Shown here: in pieces, positions 18,124 through 26,119 of the stretch
Layout of the letters: each line of letters opens with the position of its first letter
Position numbering within the stretch: the first letter of the stretch is position 1
Assembly (NCBI RefSeq): GCF_022760955.1
Contig: NZ_JAKTNU010000002.1
Location: 62,001-126,000, forward strand
Length of the DNA stretch: 64,000 bases
Direction of reading: 5' to 3'
From: Thermus neutrinimicus
GTDB lineage: Bacteria > Deinococcota > Deinococci > Deinococcales > Thermaceae
Translations under genes and position numbers: made by a program
Notes under the pieces: model-generated
What the model was told of the DNA's origin: nothing
The model's input: the letters and a program-made list of their open reading frames with translations, nothing else
The model's database searches: none

Positions 18124-18130
18124 GCCCCCC

Positions 18131-18152
18131 AGTCTACGCCGCCCTGTAGACT
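18131..18152. promoter_or_regulatory. Divergent leaderless promoter pair (ypdA-like / terC)
   Basis: TAGACT occurs on the minus strand (18131-18136) and on the plus strand (18147-18152), forming an inverted repeat with 10 nt between. Each ends exactly 7 nt before the ATG of its gene. There is no clear -35 on either side. Confidence 0.6.
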
Positions 18153-18159
18153 CCTTCCC

Positions 18160-18903
18160 ATGGAGTGGCTCACCAACCCCGAGGTGTGGATCGCCCTCAT
18201 CACCCTAACCGTGCTGGAAGTGGTACTCGGCGTGGACAACGTCATCTTCATCAGCATCCTGGCCTCCAAGCTGCCCAGGGAAGAGCAGGACCGGGCCCGC
18301 GTGGTGGGCATCTCCTTGGCTGCGGTCACCCGCATCCTCTTCCTGCTCACCATCGCCTGGATCATGGCCTTGAAAAAACCCCTCTTCGCCCTCTGGGGCC
18401 ACGAGGTGACGGGCAAGGACCTGGTCCTGATGGCCGGGGGGCTATTCCTCATCTACAAATCGGTGAAGGAAATCCACGAGAAGCTGGAAGGGGAGCCCGG
18501 CCATGCGGTGAAAAGGGTGGCTCCCTCCTTCGCCTCGGTGATCGGGCAGGTCCTCCTTCTGGACATCGTGTTCTCCATCGACTCGGTCATCACCGCCGTG
18601 GGCCTCACCCGCTTCGTGCCGGTGATGGTGGCAGCCATCCTCCTCTCCGTGGCCATCATGCTGTTGGCCTCCAAGGGGATCTACGCCTTCGTGAACCAGC
18701 ACCCCACGGTGAAGATGCTGGCCCTTTCCTTCCTGCTTTTGGTGGGCTTCACCCTGGTGGCCGAGGGCACGGGGGTACACATCCCCAAAGGGTACGTGTA
18801 CTTTGCCATGGGCTTTGCCGTGCTGGTGGAGTGGCTTAACCTCCGCGCCGGGCTTAGGGGGAAACCGGTCAAGCTCCGCGAGCCCTACGAGGAGGAGGCG
18901 TAA
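18160..18903 (+). CDS. TerC-family integral membrane protein
   Basis: 247 residues with about seven membrane segments. The family's acidic membrane motifs are present: [15 protein letters not shown] early and [16 protein letters not shown] in the middle, whose Asp residues are proposed to bind a cation. TerC proteins are associated with tellurite resistance and, in other bacteria, with manganese export or loading of exported metalloenzymes. MnSOD lies 1.5 kb downstream, so a manganese role is attractive but unproven. Confidence 0.88.
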   Translation: MEWLTNPEVWIALITLTVLEVVLGVDNVIFISILASKLPREEQDRARVVGISLAAVTRILFLLTIAWIMALKKPLFALWGHEVTGKDLVLMAGGLFLIYKSVKEIHEKLEGEPGHAVKRVAPSFASVIGQVLLLDIVFSIDSVITAVGLTRFVPVMVAAILLSVAIMLLASKGIYAFVNQHPTVKMLALSFLLLVGFTLVAEGTGVHIPKGYVYFAMGFAVLVEWLNLRAGLRGKPVKLREPYEEEA

Positions 18904-18923
18904 AATCGGGCTGGAGGTGCGGT

Positions 18924-20321
18924 ATGGAGTACCGGACGGAACGGGACACCATGGGCGAGGTCAAGGTACCGGCGGACCGCTACTGGGGCGCCCAGACCCA
19001 GCGCTCCCTCGAGCACTTCAAAATCGGCGCCTGGCGCTTCCGCATGCCCCTGGAGGTGATCCGCGCCTACGGCATGCTGAAGAAAGCCGCGGCCAGAGCC
19101 AACCTGGAGCTGGGCGAGCTTCCCGAGGAGATCGCCCGGGCCATCATCCAGGCGGCGGAGGAGGTGATGGCGGGAAAGCTGGACGACCACTTCCCCCTGG
19201 TGGTCTTCCAGACGGGTAGCGGCACCCAGACCAACATGAACGTGAACGAGGTCATCGCCAACCGGGCCTCGGAGCTTTTGGGGAAACCCCTGGGCTCCAA
19301 GTACGTCCACCCCAACGACCACGTGAACCGGGGCCAGAGCAGCAACGACACCTTCCCCACCGCCATGTACGTGGCCGTGGCCCTAGCCCTCCACGACAGG
19401 CTTTACCCGGCGGCGGAGGCCCTCATCGCCACCTTTGAGGAAAAGGCCAAGGCCTTTGACCCCATCGTGAAGGTGGGCCGCACCCACCTGATGGACGCCG
19501 TACCCATCACCCTGGGACAGGAGGTGGGAAGCTGGGCCGCCCAGCTAAGGAACACCCTGGCCATGGTCAGGGAGGCGGAGAAAGGGCTCTATAACCTGGC
19601 CATCGGGGGCACGGCGGTGGGCACGGGCCTAAACGCCCACCCCCGGTTCGGGGAACGGGTGGCCCATTACCTGGCCGAGGAAACCGGGCTTCCCTTCAAG
19701 GTGGCGGAGAACCGCTTTGCCGCCTTGGCCGCCCACGACGAGCTGGTGCAGGTGATGGGGTCCTTGCGCACCCTGGCCGGGGCCCTGATGAAAATCGGCA
19801 ACGACATCCGCTGGCTGGCCTCCGGGCCCTATGGGGGCATCGGGGAGATCTTCATCCCCGCCAACGAGCCTGGGTCCTCCATCATGCCCGGCAAGGTGAA
19901 CCCCACCCAGGTGGAGGCCCTCACCATGGTGGTGGTGCGGGTCTTTGGCAATGACCACGCGGTGGCCTTTGCCGGAAGCCAGGGCAACTTCCAGCTCAAC
20001 GTTTTCAAGCCGGTGATGGTGGACGCCGTCCTCGAGTCCACCAAGCTCCTGGCGGACGCCATGGAGTCCTTCAACGAGCACCTGGCCCAGGGAATCGAGC
20101 CCAACCTGGAGCGGATAGAGGAACACCTGCAGAAAAACCCCATGCTGGCCACCGCCTTGAACAAGGCCATCGGCTACGACAAGGCGGCGGAGATCGTGAA
20201 GAAGGCCATCAGGGAAAAGAAGGCCCTGAAGCAGGCTGCCCTGGAGCTGGGGTACCTCACGGAGGAGGAGTTTGACCGCATCGTGGTCCCCATGAGGCTG
20301 GCCAAACCCCACGAGGCCTGA
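18924..20321 (+). CDS. fumC: Class II fumarate hydratase
   Basis: 465 residues. It interconverts fumarate and malate in the TCA cycle. The superfamily signature [13 protein letters not shown] is intact, as are the [14 protein letters not shown] and [14 protein letters not shown] segments. GGAGGTG precedes the ATG. A possible -10, TAAAAT, covers the terC stop codon (18901-18906). A terC-fumC read-through transcript is also possible. Confidence 0.96.
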   Translation: MEYRTERDTMGEVKVPADRYWGAQTQRSLEHFKIGAWRFRMPLEVIRAYGMLKKAAARANLELGELPEEIARAIIQAAEEVMAGKLDDHFPLVVFQTGSGTQTNMNVNEVIANRASELLGKPLGSKYVHPNDHVNRGQSSNDTFPTAMYVAVALALHDRLYPAAEALIATFEEKAKAFDPIVKVGRTHLMDAVPITLGQEVGSWAAQLRNTLAMVREAEKGLYNLAIGGTAVGTGLNAHPRFGERVAHYLAEETGLPFKVAENRFAALAAHDELVQVMGSLRTLAGALMKIGNDIRWLASGPYGGIGEIFIPANEPGSSIMPGKVNPTQVEALTMVVVRVFGNDHAVAFAGSQGNFQLNVFKPVMVDAVLESTKLLADAMESFNEHLAQGIEPNLERIEEHLQKNPMLATALNKAIGYDKAAEIVKKAIREKKALKQAALELGYLTEEEFDRIVVPMRLAKPHEA

Positions 20322-20338
20322 GGTGCCTTTGTGAGAAC

Positions 20339-20361
20339 GCCCACCCCCCTTAGGGGTGGGC
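20339..20361 (+). terminator. Hairpin between fumC and sodA
   Basis: A perfect 9-bp stem (GCCCACCCC / GGGGTGGGC) with a 5-nt loop. No T-run follows, since the sodA -10 starts 6 nt later. It is a terminator-like structure of moderate quality. Confidence 0.5.
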
Positions 20362-20366
20362 ACCGT

Positions 20367-20372
20367 TATAGT
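20367..20372 (+). promoter_or_regulatory. -10 box of sodA
   Basis: TATAGT 20 nt before the ATG. The gene has a strong GGAGGTGAGG, so it is not leaderless. Confidence 0.5.
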
Positions 20373-20391
20373 GAGGCTTGGGAGGTGAGGT

Positions 20392-21006
20392 ATGCCGTAT
20401 CCCTTTAGGCTACCGGAACTGGGTTACCCGTACGAGGCCCTCGAGCCCCACATCGACGCCAAGACCATGGAGATCCACCACCAGAAGCACCATGGGGCCT
20501 ACGTGAACAACCTGAACGCCGCCTTGGAGAAGTACCCTTACCTGCAGGGGGTTGAGGTGGAGGTGCTCCTACGCCACCTGGCCGCCTTGCCCGCGGACAT
20601 CCAGACCGCGGTGCGCAACAATGGGGGCGGGCACTTGAACCACAGCCTTTTCTGGGAGCTCCTCACCCCAGGAGGAGCCAAGGAGCCTGTAGGGGAACTC
20701 AAAAAGGCCATCGATGAGCAGCTTGGGAGCTTCGCTGCCCTGAAGGAAAAGCTCACCCAAGCGGCCATGGCCCGCTTCGGCTCCGGCTGGGCCTGGCTGG
20801 TGAAGGACCCCTTCGGGAAGCTTCACGTGCTCTCCACCGCCAACCAGGACAACCCCGTGATGGAAGGCTTTACTCCCATCGTGGGCATCGACGTGTGGGA
20901 GCACGCCTACTACCTCAAGTACCAAAACCGCCGGGCCGAATACCTCGAGGCCATCTGGAACGTGCTGAACTGGGACAAGGCGGAAGCCTTCTTCCAGAAG
21001 GGTTAA
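20392..21006 (+). CDS. sodA: Manganese superoxide dismutase
   Basis: 204 residues, close in length and sequence to T. thermophilus MnSOD. Metal ligands are recognisable: His in [13 protein letters not shown], His in NHSLFWELL, and Asp/His in [17 protein letters not shown]. It dismutates superoxide in the cytosol. Start ATG has an excellent Shine-Dalgarno. Confidence 0.97.
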   Translation: MPYPFRLPELGYPYEALEPHIDAKTMEIHHQKHHGAYVNNLNAALEKYPYLQGVEVEVLLRHLAALPADIQTAVRNNGGGHLNHSLFWELLTPGGAKEPVGELKKAIDEQLGSFAALKEKLTQAAMARFGSGWAWLVKDPFGKLHVLSTANQDNPVMEGFTPIVGIDVWEHAYYLKYQNRRAEYLEAIWNVLNWDKAEAFFQKG

Positions 21007-21015
21007 GGGGAGCCT

Positions 21016-21086
21016 AACCCCCAAAGAGGCCTCTCAAGGGGGGGTTCCCCATGCCACCCCCGGCGTGGGCCCGGGCCGCGGGGTGG
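21016..21086. terminator. Convergent terminator region after sodA and mqnB
   Basis: Two consecutive stem-loops: AACCCCC/GGGGGTT (21016-21046) enclosing the palindrome AGAGGCCTCT, and CCACCCC/GGGGTGG (21054-21086) enclosing a G/C-rich loop. No clear T-runs. Between these and the mqnB stop at 21153 I see nothing else. Confidence 0.4.
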
Positions 21087-21152
21087 GGGGAGCCTACTTG
21101 CTAAAAGGCCAGGCCGGGCCTCGCCAAGGGAAATCCCGCGGCCAAAGGGGGA

Positions 21153-21830
21153 TTATCCCGGAAACCCCCTAAGGAAGGCTCCGGCAAGGACAGGGGCCAA
21201 AGCCCCCTCCAAGGCCTTCACCGCCAAGGGTACCCTCCACGCTCCTTTGTCCCGCACCCCTGCGGGGTTGGAGACGGCCCTAAGCTCCGCCCCGGGGATC
21301 CCCAAGGCCAGGCATGCCCGGGCAAAGGCAGCCCCCTCCATGCTCTCCACCCAGGCCCCCCAGCGCCAGGCCAGGGCCTCCGCCTCCCCTGGGGTCTCCG
21401 AGACCCGGTCCCGGGTGAGCCCCACCACCACCCGGAGGCCCAAGGCCCGGGCCAAAGCCCGGGTGAGGCCTGGATCCAGGGGGAAGCGGTTGTGGTAGGC
21501 CTTTCCCTCCACCTCCAAGGCGGGAAAGCCCAAGGGTTCCAGGCCCTCTTGGGTACCCAGGTCCGCCTCCACCTCCTCCCCCACCAGGACCACATCCCCA
21601 GGGAGGAGGCCCGAGCCCGGGTAAGCCCCGGCAATGCCGAACAGCAAGGCCTTCTCCACGGGGTTTTGGCTGGTCCAGGCGGCCAGGGTGAGGGCGGCGT
21701 TCACCTTGCCGATGCCGGTTTCCAGGTAAACGAAGCCCTCACCCCTAAGCCCCTTCCTTCCCAGGAAGGAGAAGGGTTCACCCCGGAGGAAGGGCGCCTC
21801 GAGGGCCGTGGGGGAGAGGAGCAACCACAT
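21153..21830 (-). CDS. mqnB: Futalosine hydrolase
   Basis: 225 residues from ATG 21830, which overlaps the stop of the upstream gene. MTAN/nucleoside-phosphorylase fold: GIGKVNAALTLAAW, GIAGAYPGSGLLPGDVVLV and the catalytic segment AWVESMEGAAFARACLALGIP. It releases hypoxanthine from futalosine in the chorismate-to-menaquinone (futalosine) route used by Thermus. Last gene of a three-gene operon. The alternative, a methylthioadenosine nucleosidase, is less likely given the futalosine-type substrate loop. Confidence 0.85.
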   Translation of the reverse strand: MWLLLSPTALEAPFLRGEPFSFLGRKGLRGEGFVYLETGIGKVNAALTLAAWTSQNPVEKALLFGIAGAYPGSGLLPGDVVLVGEEVEADLGTQEGLEPLGFPALEVEGKAYHNRFPLDPGLTRALARALGLRVVVGLTRDRVSETPGEAEALAWRWGAWVESMEGAAFARACLALGIPGAELRAVSNPAGVRDKGAWRVPLAVKALEGALAPVLAGAFLRGFPG

Positions 21831-23491
21831 CACTCCACCACCTTAAACCCCAAGGCCTCCGCCCGCTCCACGAAGAACTGGATGTTCTCCGCCTTCACCT
21901 CGCCCCCCAGGCTCTTGCGGTCAAAGGCCTCCTCCGCCGCCAGGATCATGGTCTCCGCCAGGCAGGCGGGGACCTGGTCGGGGGCACCGAAGTGAAGGTC
22001 TAAGGTGGCCTTGGCCCTCCCGGGAAGCCGCACCACACCCCCAGGGATGACCCTCACCCCGGGCACCTCCTTAACCGAGGGATGCACGTCGGGGGGCACG
22101 CCCTCGTCGTAGATCCAGGCCCCCGGCTTCACGTGCTCAGGGTGGATCACCGGATTGGGATCGCTGGTGGCGGTGAAAACCAGGTCCGCCTCCCGGATGG
22201 CGGCCACCTCGGTGGCCACCAGGATCTCGGGGGCTTGCCCCTTCCGCTCCAGGTTCTTCCGAAGGCTTTCCGCCGACCTTTCCAGGCGCTCCCGGTCCCT
22301 GCCCACCAGGATGAGCCGCCCCACCAAGGGGGCGATCTGCCGGGCGATGCCGAAGGCCACCACCCCATTCGCCCCCACCACCGCCGCCGTGGTGTCCCTC
22401 AGATCCTTTCCGCTTTGGGCGAAGTGGGCCAGGATGCCGGGAATAGCCGCCTTGACGGTGCCTGCGGTATAGGCTCCCCCGTTGGTCACCTCAATATCGG
22501 GCACCGCCTCCTGGACCTTCTTGCCCTTTTCCCCCACCACGCTCCAAAAGGCCCCTAGGCCCACCACCGTGGCCCCAAGCTCCTTGGCGAGCCGAGCCCC
22601 CTGGATGGCCCGCCTTACCGCCAGCTCCGGCCTGGCCTTGATCTGGTGGGGCAGGAGGGGGGCGGAGATGAGGTGGCATAGGACCTCCCTGCCATCCGCT
22701 GTCCTCACCCCCCTTACCTCCCCCACCTTCATGGGACGGAAGAGCTCCGCCAAACGCTCTATCCAGGCCTGCTTTAAAAGCCCCAGGCGCACCAGGGGCC
22801 TCGCCCAGCGGAAGCGGGGGCTTTGCCAGAAATCCTCCAGCGTGAGGGGATGGATGAGGAAGGCGCAAACCACCTGCCTATCCGAGGGCAGAGGCAGGGG
22901 GTTACCCAGCCTGGGCTCGGTGCCTTCCAGGATACGGCCCAGGTTTTCCTTGTAGCGCCAAAGGGCCAGGAGGAAAAGCAAGCCCCCAAGGGCCTTAGCC
23001 ATGGGGGTAAACCCGCCGAGAAAGAGGGCGCCAAAGAGGCCTAGGGGAAGCCCCAGGGCCCCCAAGGAGGCATAGCCCGTGAGGGCGTAGAGGGCAAGGC
23101 CCAAGGCCACCGGGACCATGGCCAGGACAGGCTCCAGGGGTAGCCCCGCCAGCACCCCCAAGAGAACCCCTGCCCCCTTGGCCCGAAGGGGCCAGGGATC
23201 CTGGAAAAAAAGGGGATACAGGTGGCCCAGGTAGACCGCCACCCCCAGGGCCAAAAGCTCCTCTACCCCAAGCCCCAAGCCCCTCCCCAACGCCAGGGGC
23301 AGATACCCCTTGGCGAAGTCCAGGAGGAAGGCCAAAAGGGTAAGGCCCGGCCCCAGCCGCCTCAAGGCCGTCTCCAAACCCAGGGTATAGGGGCTTGCCG
23401 TGCGCAGGTCCACCCCCCGCCGCCTGGCCAGCCAGTACCCCAAGGGCAAGGCACCCAGGGCATAGGAAAGGGGTAGGAGGACGAGGATCAT
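21830..23491 (-). CDS. PlsY-like membrane domain fused to acyl-ACP-reductase-like oxidoreductase
   Basis: 553 residues. Residues 1-195 align by eye with PlsY along the whole length (GHLYPLFF; C-terminal KENLGRILEGTEPRL) with about five or six membrane segments. However, the first catalytic motif SGNxGATN is replaced by ASPYTLGLE and the GGKGVAT motif by RAKGAGVLL. Residues 205-553 resemble the cyanobacterial long-chain acyl-ACP reductase (AAR): VRTADGREVLCHLISAPLLP, VVGLGAFWSVVG, VTNGGAYTAGT, NAD(P) motif AVVGANGVVAFGIARQ (369-385), and QVPACLAETMIL, whose Cys510 matches AAR's catalytic cysteine. Inference: a membrane-bound enzyme reducing acyl-thioesters or acyl-phosphate to aldehyde. It is coupled to mqnB and to the small exporter gene by 1-4-nt overlaps. 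There is no frameshift; the fusion is one clean frame. Confidence 0.82.
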   Translation of the reverse strand: MILVLLPLSYALGALPLGYWLARRRGVDLRTASPYTLGLETALRRLGPGLTLLAFLLDFAKGYLPLALGRGLGLGVEELLALGVAVYLGHLYPLFFQDPWPLRAKGAGVLLGVLAGLPLEPVLAMVPVALGLALYALTGYASLGALGLPLGLFGALFLGGFTPMAKALGGLLFLLALWRYKENLGRILEGTEPRLGNPLPLPSDRQVVCAFLIHPLTLEDFWQSPRFRWARPLVRLGLLKQAWIERLAELFRPMKVGEVRGVRTADGREVLCHLISAPLLPHQIKARPELAVRRAIQGARLAKELGATVVGLGAFWSVVGEKGKKVQEAVPDIEVTNGGAYTAGTVKAAIPGILAHFAQSGKDLRDTTAAVVGANGVVAFGIARQIAPLVGRLILVGRDRERLERSAESLRKNLERKGQAPEILVATEVAAIREADLVFTATSDPNPVIHPEHVKPGAWIYDEGVPPDVHPSVKEVPGVRVIPGGVVRLPGRAKATLDLHFGAPDQVPACLAETMILAAEEAFDRKSLGGEVKAENIQFFVERAEALGFKVVE

Positions 23492-23952
23492 CGCAGGTAG
23501 TTTAGCCCGGCCACCGCCCCACCCGTAAGGAGGAGGACGATGAGCCCAGCCGCCAGCACCCCCAGGGAGATGGCCAGGAGGGCGTAACGCCTTTTCAGAC
23601 CCAAGACCACGGAAAGCACCGCCCCGCTCCAGGCCCCAGTGCCCGGGAAGGGCACGGCCACGAAGAGGAAAAGGCCCAAGGCCCCTAGGCGCTGCACCTG
23701 CTCCTCTCCCCTCAGGCGCACCCGGGCCTCGAGGGCCGCCCAGAGCCTGGCCAGGAGGGGAACCCGGGTCAAAAGGGCCACCCCCCAGGGAAGGAGGAAG
23801 AGGGCCACCGGGGCCACCAGCAGGTTGCCCAAGAGGGCCAGCAGGAAGGCCTCCTCCGGGGAAAGCCCCAGGGCCACCCCCAAGGGAATGGCTCCCCTTA
23901 GCTCCACCACCGGCAGGGCAGCCACCAGGATCACGTACAGCTCAGGAGGCAT
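23488..23952 (-). CDS. Small multidrug-export-like membrane protein (COG2426)
   Basis: 154 residues with about four membrane segments. The early ELRGAIPLGVALGLSPEEAFLLALLGN and PGTGAWSGAVLSVVLGL stretches match the COG2426 family, annotated as small multidrug export proteins. First gene of the operon with the PlsY/AAR fusion and mqnB (4-nt overlap). The transport substrate is unknown; a lipid or lipid precursor is imaginable from context. Confidence 0.75.
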   Translation of the reverse strand: MPPELYVILVAALPVVELRGAIPLGVALGLSPEEAFLLALLGNLLVAPVALFLLPWGVALLTRVPLLARLWAALEARVRLRGEEQVQRLGALGLFLFVAVPFPGTGAWSGAVLSVVLGLKRRYALLAISLGVLAAGLIVLLLTGGAVAGLNYLR

Positions 23953-23966
23953 CCTCGCAAGGGGAA

Positions 23967-24004
23967 ACCCGCCGCCAGATCAAAGCGGGATCCCGACGGC
24001 GGGT
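23967..24004 (-). terminator. Hairpin between rplT and the COG2426 gene
   Basis: 8-bp outer stem ACCCGCCG / CGGCGGGT with an inner GGGATCCC palindrome, followed by TTTCCCC in the minus direction. Likely end of the infC-rpmI-rplT operon, with a short T-tract. Confidence 0.55.
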
Positions 24005-24020
24005 CACGGGAAAGAATGCT

Positions 24021-24377
24021 TTAGGCGCGAGCGGCCTTGGCCTTCTCCACCAGCTCAGCAAAGGCCTGGGGCTCCCGCACCGCCAAATCGGCCAGCACCT
24101 TGCGGTCCAGCTCCACCCCCGCCTTCTTCAGGCCGTGGATAAAGCTGGAGTAGTTTAGGCCATGCTGGCGGCAGGCGGCGTTGATGCGCACGATCCAGAG
24201 CTTGCGGAAATCCCGCTTCTTGCGCTTGCGGTGGGCATAGGCGTAGTTACCTGCAGCGAAGAGGGTTTCCCGGGCCTTGCGGACGCTTTTGGAGCGGAGG
24301 CCCCAATACCCCTTGGCCAGCTTGAGGATCTTCTTGTGCTTCCTGCGGCGAACGACACCGGTTTTGGCGCGCGGCAT
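24021..24377 (-). CDS. rplT: 50S ribosomal protein L20
   Basis: 118 residues, full length. Typical basic N terminus ([19 protein letters not shown]) and globular C domain ([35 protein letters not shown]). Assembles early on 23S rRNA, and in several bacteria represses its own operon. The start follows AAGGAGGTAGAGG. 11 nt separate it from rpmI. Confidence 0.97.
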   Translation of the reverse strand: MPRAKTGVVRRRKHKKILKLAKGYWGLRSKSVRKARETLFAAGNYAYAHRKRKKRDFRKLWIVRINAACRQHGLNYSSFIHGLKKAGVELDRKVLADLAVREPQAFAELVEKAKAARA

Positions 24378-24388
24378 CCTCTACCTCC

Positions 24389-24586
24389 TTACTCGTAGGG
24401 CAGCAGGAGCTTGATCCGCTCCGCCTCCACCTGGGCCAGGGCAAACTTCCGCCCCTTCTGGCGGATGGTCTTCCCAGACTTGTGCCAGTTGAGGTGCCGC
24501 TTTCCGGTCTTCATGGCCACCACCTCGCCCGAAGCGGTCACCTTCACCCGCTTCTTGGCGCCCTTATGGGTCTTCATCTTCGGCAT
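24389..24586 (-). CDS. rpmI: 50S ribosomal protein L35
   Basis: 65 residues, full length ([20 protein letters not shown]). GGAAGGAT before the ATG. It has its own promoter and a structured leader in the 108 nt after infC. Confidence 0.97.
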   Translation of the reverse strand: MPKMKTHKGAKKRVKVTASGEVVAMKTGKRHLNWHKSGKTIRQKGRKFALAQVEAERIKLLLPYE

Positions 24587-24612
24587 ATCCTTCCTCCAAG
24601 CCCTGGGAAGCG

Positions 24613-24640
24613 CCCCGGACCGGGGACTTGCAAGCTCCCC
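24613..24640 (-). promoter_or_regulatory. rpmI leader with two mutually exclusive hairpins
   Basis: In the RNA, GGGGA (24636-24640) can pair with TCCCC (24622-24626) around a CTT/AAG extension. The same CCCC can instead pair with GGGG at 24613-24616 through a 5-nt loop. Such switching just upstream of rpmI fits an operator for L20 or another translational control, but no protein site is proven. Confidence 0.45.
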
Positions 24641-24651
24641 AAAGCCCTCAC

Positions 24652-24680
24652 ACTATACCAGAGGCGGGTGAAAAGGTCCA
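24652..24680 (-). promoter_or_regulatory. Internal promoter for rpmI-rplT
   Basis: TGGACC (24675-24680), a 17-nt spacer and TATAGT (24652-24657). Transcription would start about 59 nt before the rpmI ATG. Confidence 0.6.
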
Positions 24681-24694
24681 GACAGGGGACCGCT

Positions 24695-25210
24695 TTAGGC
24701 TGAGACCTTGGCCGGGGCCAAGAGCATGTTCATATCCCGGCCTAAGAGCTCGGGCTTCATCTCCACCACGGCCAGGCCCTTTAGGTCCTCGGCCACCCGT
24801 TCCAGAAGCCTTTCGCCCAGCTCGGGATGGCTCATCTCCCGTCCGCGGAACATGATGGTGACCTTGACCTTGTGGCCTTCGGCCAGAAAGCGCTTGATAT
24901 GGTTCAGCTTGGTCTGATAGTCGTGGTCGTCGATCTTGACCCGGAACTTGATGGACTTCACCTCGGTGCGCTTGGCCTTTTTGCGGGCCTCCTTCTCCGC
25001 CACCTGCTGCTCGTAGCGCCACTTGGAGTAGTCCATGATGCGGGCCACGGGAGGGTCGGCGGTGGGGCCCACCAGCACCAGGTCCAGGTCCTGCTCCTGG
25101 GCCAGGCGCAAGGCCTCCCGGGTGTCCATGATGCCCAGCTGCTGCCCATCGGCTCCGATCACCCGCACCTGCCGTGCGCGGATACGTTCGTTAACCAGGT
25201 ACTCCTTTAT
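24695..25210 (-). CDS. infC: Translation initiation factor IF-3, AUA start
   Basis: 171 residues when started at ATA 25210, the length of T. thermophilus IF-3. The N terminus (M)KEYLVNERIRARQVRVIG matches IF-3 exactly. No ATG exists, and the in-frame stop TAG (25211-25213) directly precedes the ATA. AGGAGGTGG sits 8 nt upstream, ideal for this codon. The GTG at 25168 would delete the conserved N terminus. IF-3 rejects non-canonical start codons, so an AUA start gives the same self-limiting loop known for the AUU start of E. coli infC. N- and C-domains are intact (PVARIMDYSKWRYEQQ; KVTIMFRGREMSHPELG). Confidence 0.93.
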   Translation of the reverse strand: MKEYLVNERIRARQVRVIGADGQQLGIMDTREALRLAQEQDLDLVLVGPTADPPVARIMDYSKWRYEQQVAEKEARKKAKRTEVKSIKFRVKIDDHDYQTKLNHIKRFLAEGHKVKVTIMFRGREMSHPELGERLLERVAEDLKGLAVVEMKPELLGRDMNMLLAPAKVSA

Positions 25211-25224
25211 CTACACCACCTCCT
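25208..25224 (-). promoter_or_regulatory. infC Shine-Dalgarno and AUA start codon
   Basis: AGGAGGTGG (25216-25224) followed by TGTAG and ATA (25208-25210). A 7-codon ORF (ATG at 25246, MQGEPAG) ends in a TAG that overlaps the Shine-Dalgarno. Confidence 0.8.
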
Positions 25225-25259
25225 AGCCCGCGGGCTCTCCCTGCATGGCTTGCGGGCTA
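25224..25259 (-). promoter_or_regulatory. Stem-loop at the 5' end of infC mRNA
   Basis: TAGCCCGC (25252-25259) pairs with GCGGGCTA (25224-25231). The 3' arm abuts the Shine-Dalgarno. An internal AGCCCGCGGGCT palindrome offers an alternative fold. Confidence 0.45.
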
Positions 25260-25264
25260 AGGGG

Positions 25265-25295
25265 AGTGTAGCAGGAAAAGGCGGGCGCCTACAAT
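25265..25295. promoter_or_regulatory. Divergent promoters of infC and the enoyl-CoA hydratase gene
   Basis: Minus strand: TTGTAG (25289-25294), 18 nt, TACACT (25265-25270). Plus strand: TACAAT (25290-25295) ends 6 nt before the ATG at 25302, leaderless type. The plus -10 lies inside the minus -35. Confidence 0.55.
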
Positions 25296-25301
25296 GGGGG
25301 C

Positions 25302-26063
25302 ATGGTCCAGGTGGAGAGAGGCCGGATCTATCGGATCTTCCTCAACGATCCCGACCGCAGAAACCCCCTTTCCCCCCAGATGGTGGAAGGGCTTTTGCAG
25401 GCCCTCGAGGAGGCGGAGCAAGACCCCGAGGCCCGGGTCCTGGTCCTTTCCGGCCGGGGAAGCGCCTTCAGCGCCGGGGCCGACCTGGCCTTCCTGGAGA
25501 AGGTGACAGAGCTTGGCGCTGAGGAAAACTACCGCCACTCCCTCTCCCTGATGCGCCTCTTCCACCGCCTTTACACCTTCCCCAAGCCCACGGTGGCCGC
25601 GGTGAACGGCCCGGCGGTGGCGGGCGGGGCGGGTTTGGCCACCGCCTGCGACCTGTTGGTCATGGACCAGGAGGCCAGGCTGGGCTACACCGAAGTGAAG
25701 ATCGGCTTTGTGGCCGCCCTGGTCTCCGTGATCCTGGTGCGGGCCGTGGGGGAGAAGGTGGCCAAGGACCTCCTCCTCACGGGCCGCCTGGTGGGGGCGG
25801 AGGAGGCCAAGGCCCTGGGCTTGGCCAACCGCATCGCCAAGCCCGGCAAAGCCCTGGAGGAGGCCTTAGGCCTGGCGGAGGAGCTGGCCAAGAATGCCCC
25901 CACCTCCTTGCGCCTCACCAAGGAGCTCCTCCTCGCCCTGCCGGGGATGGGCCTCGAGGATGGCTTCCGCCTGGCCGCCTTGGCCAACGCCTGGATCCGG
26001 GAGACCGGGGACCTAAGGGAGGGCATCCGGGCCTTCTTTGAGAAGCGGCCACCCAGGTTTTGA
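25302..26063 (+). CDS. Enoyl-CoA hydratase/isomerase family protein
   Basis: 253 residues, crotonase fold. The oxyanion hole and CoA pocket are recognisable (GSAFSAGADLAFL; AVNGPAVAGGAGLATACDLLVM). The second catalytic glutamate position is in GYTEVKIGFVAAL, where only one Glu is present, closer to isomerases or methylglutaconyl-type hydratases than to classic crotonase with its Glu pair. Substrate therefore uncertain. It is transcribed away from infC on a leaderless promoter. Confidence 0.87.
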   Translation: MVQVERGRIYRIFLNDPDRRNPLSPQMVEGLLQALEEAEQDPEARVLVLSGRGSAFSAGADLAFLEKVTELGAEENYRHSLSLMRLFHRLYTFPKPTVAAVNGPAVAGGAGLATACDLLVMDQEARLGYTEVKIGFVAALVSVILVRAVGEKVAKDLLLTGRLVGAEEAKALGLANRIAKPGKALEEALGLAEELAKNAPTSLRLTKELLLALPGMGLEDGFRLAALANAWIRETGDLREGIRAFFEKRPPRF

Positions 26064-26106
26064 AAAGGGCCACCTTGGGACCAGACTCTGAGGGCCAGGC
26101 AAGGGC

Positions 26107-26112
26107 TATACT
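26107..26112 (+). promoter_or_regulatory. -10 box of glnS (leaderless type)
   Basis: TATACT ends 7 nt before the ATG at 26120, which fixes this as the likely start even though in-frame codons exist upstream. Confidence 0.6.
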
Positions 26113-26119
26113 CCCCTAT

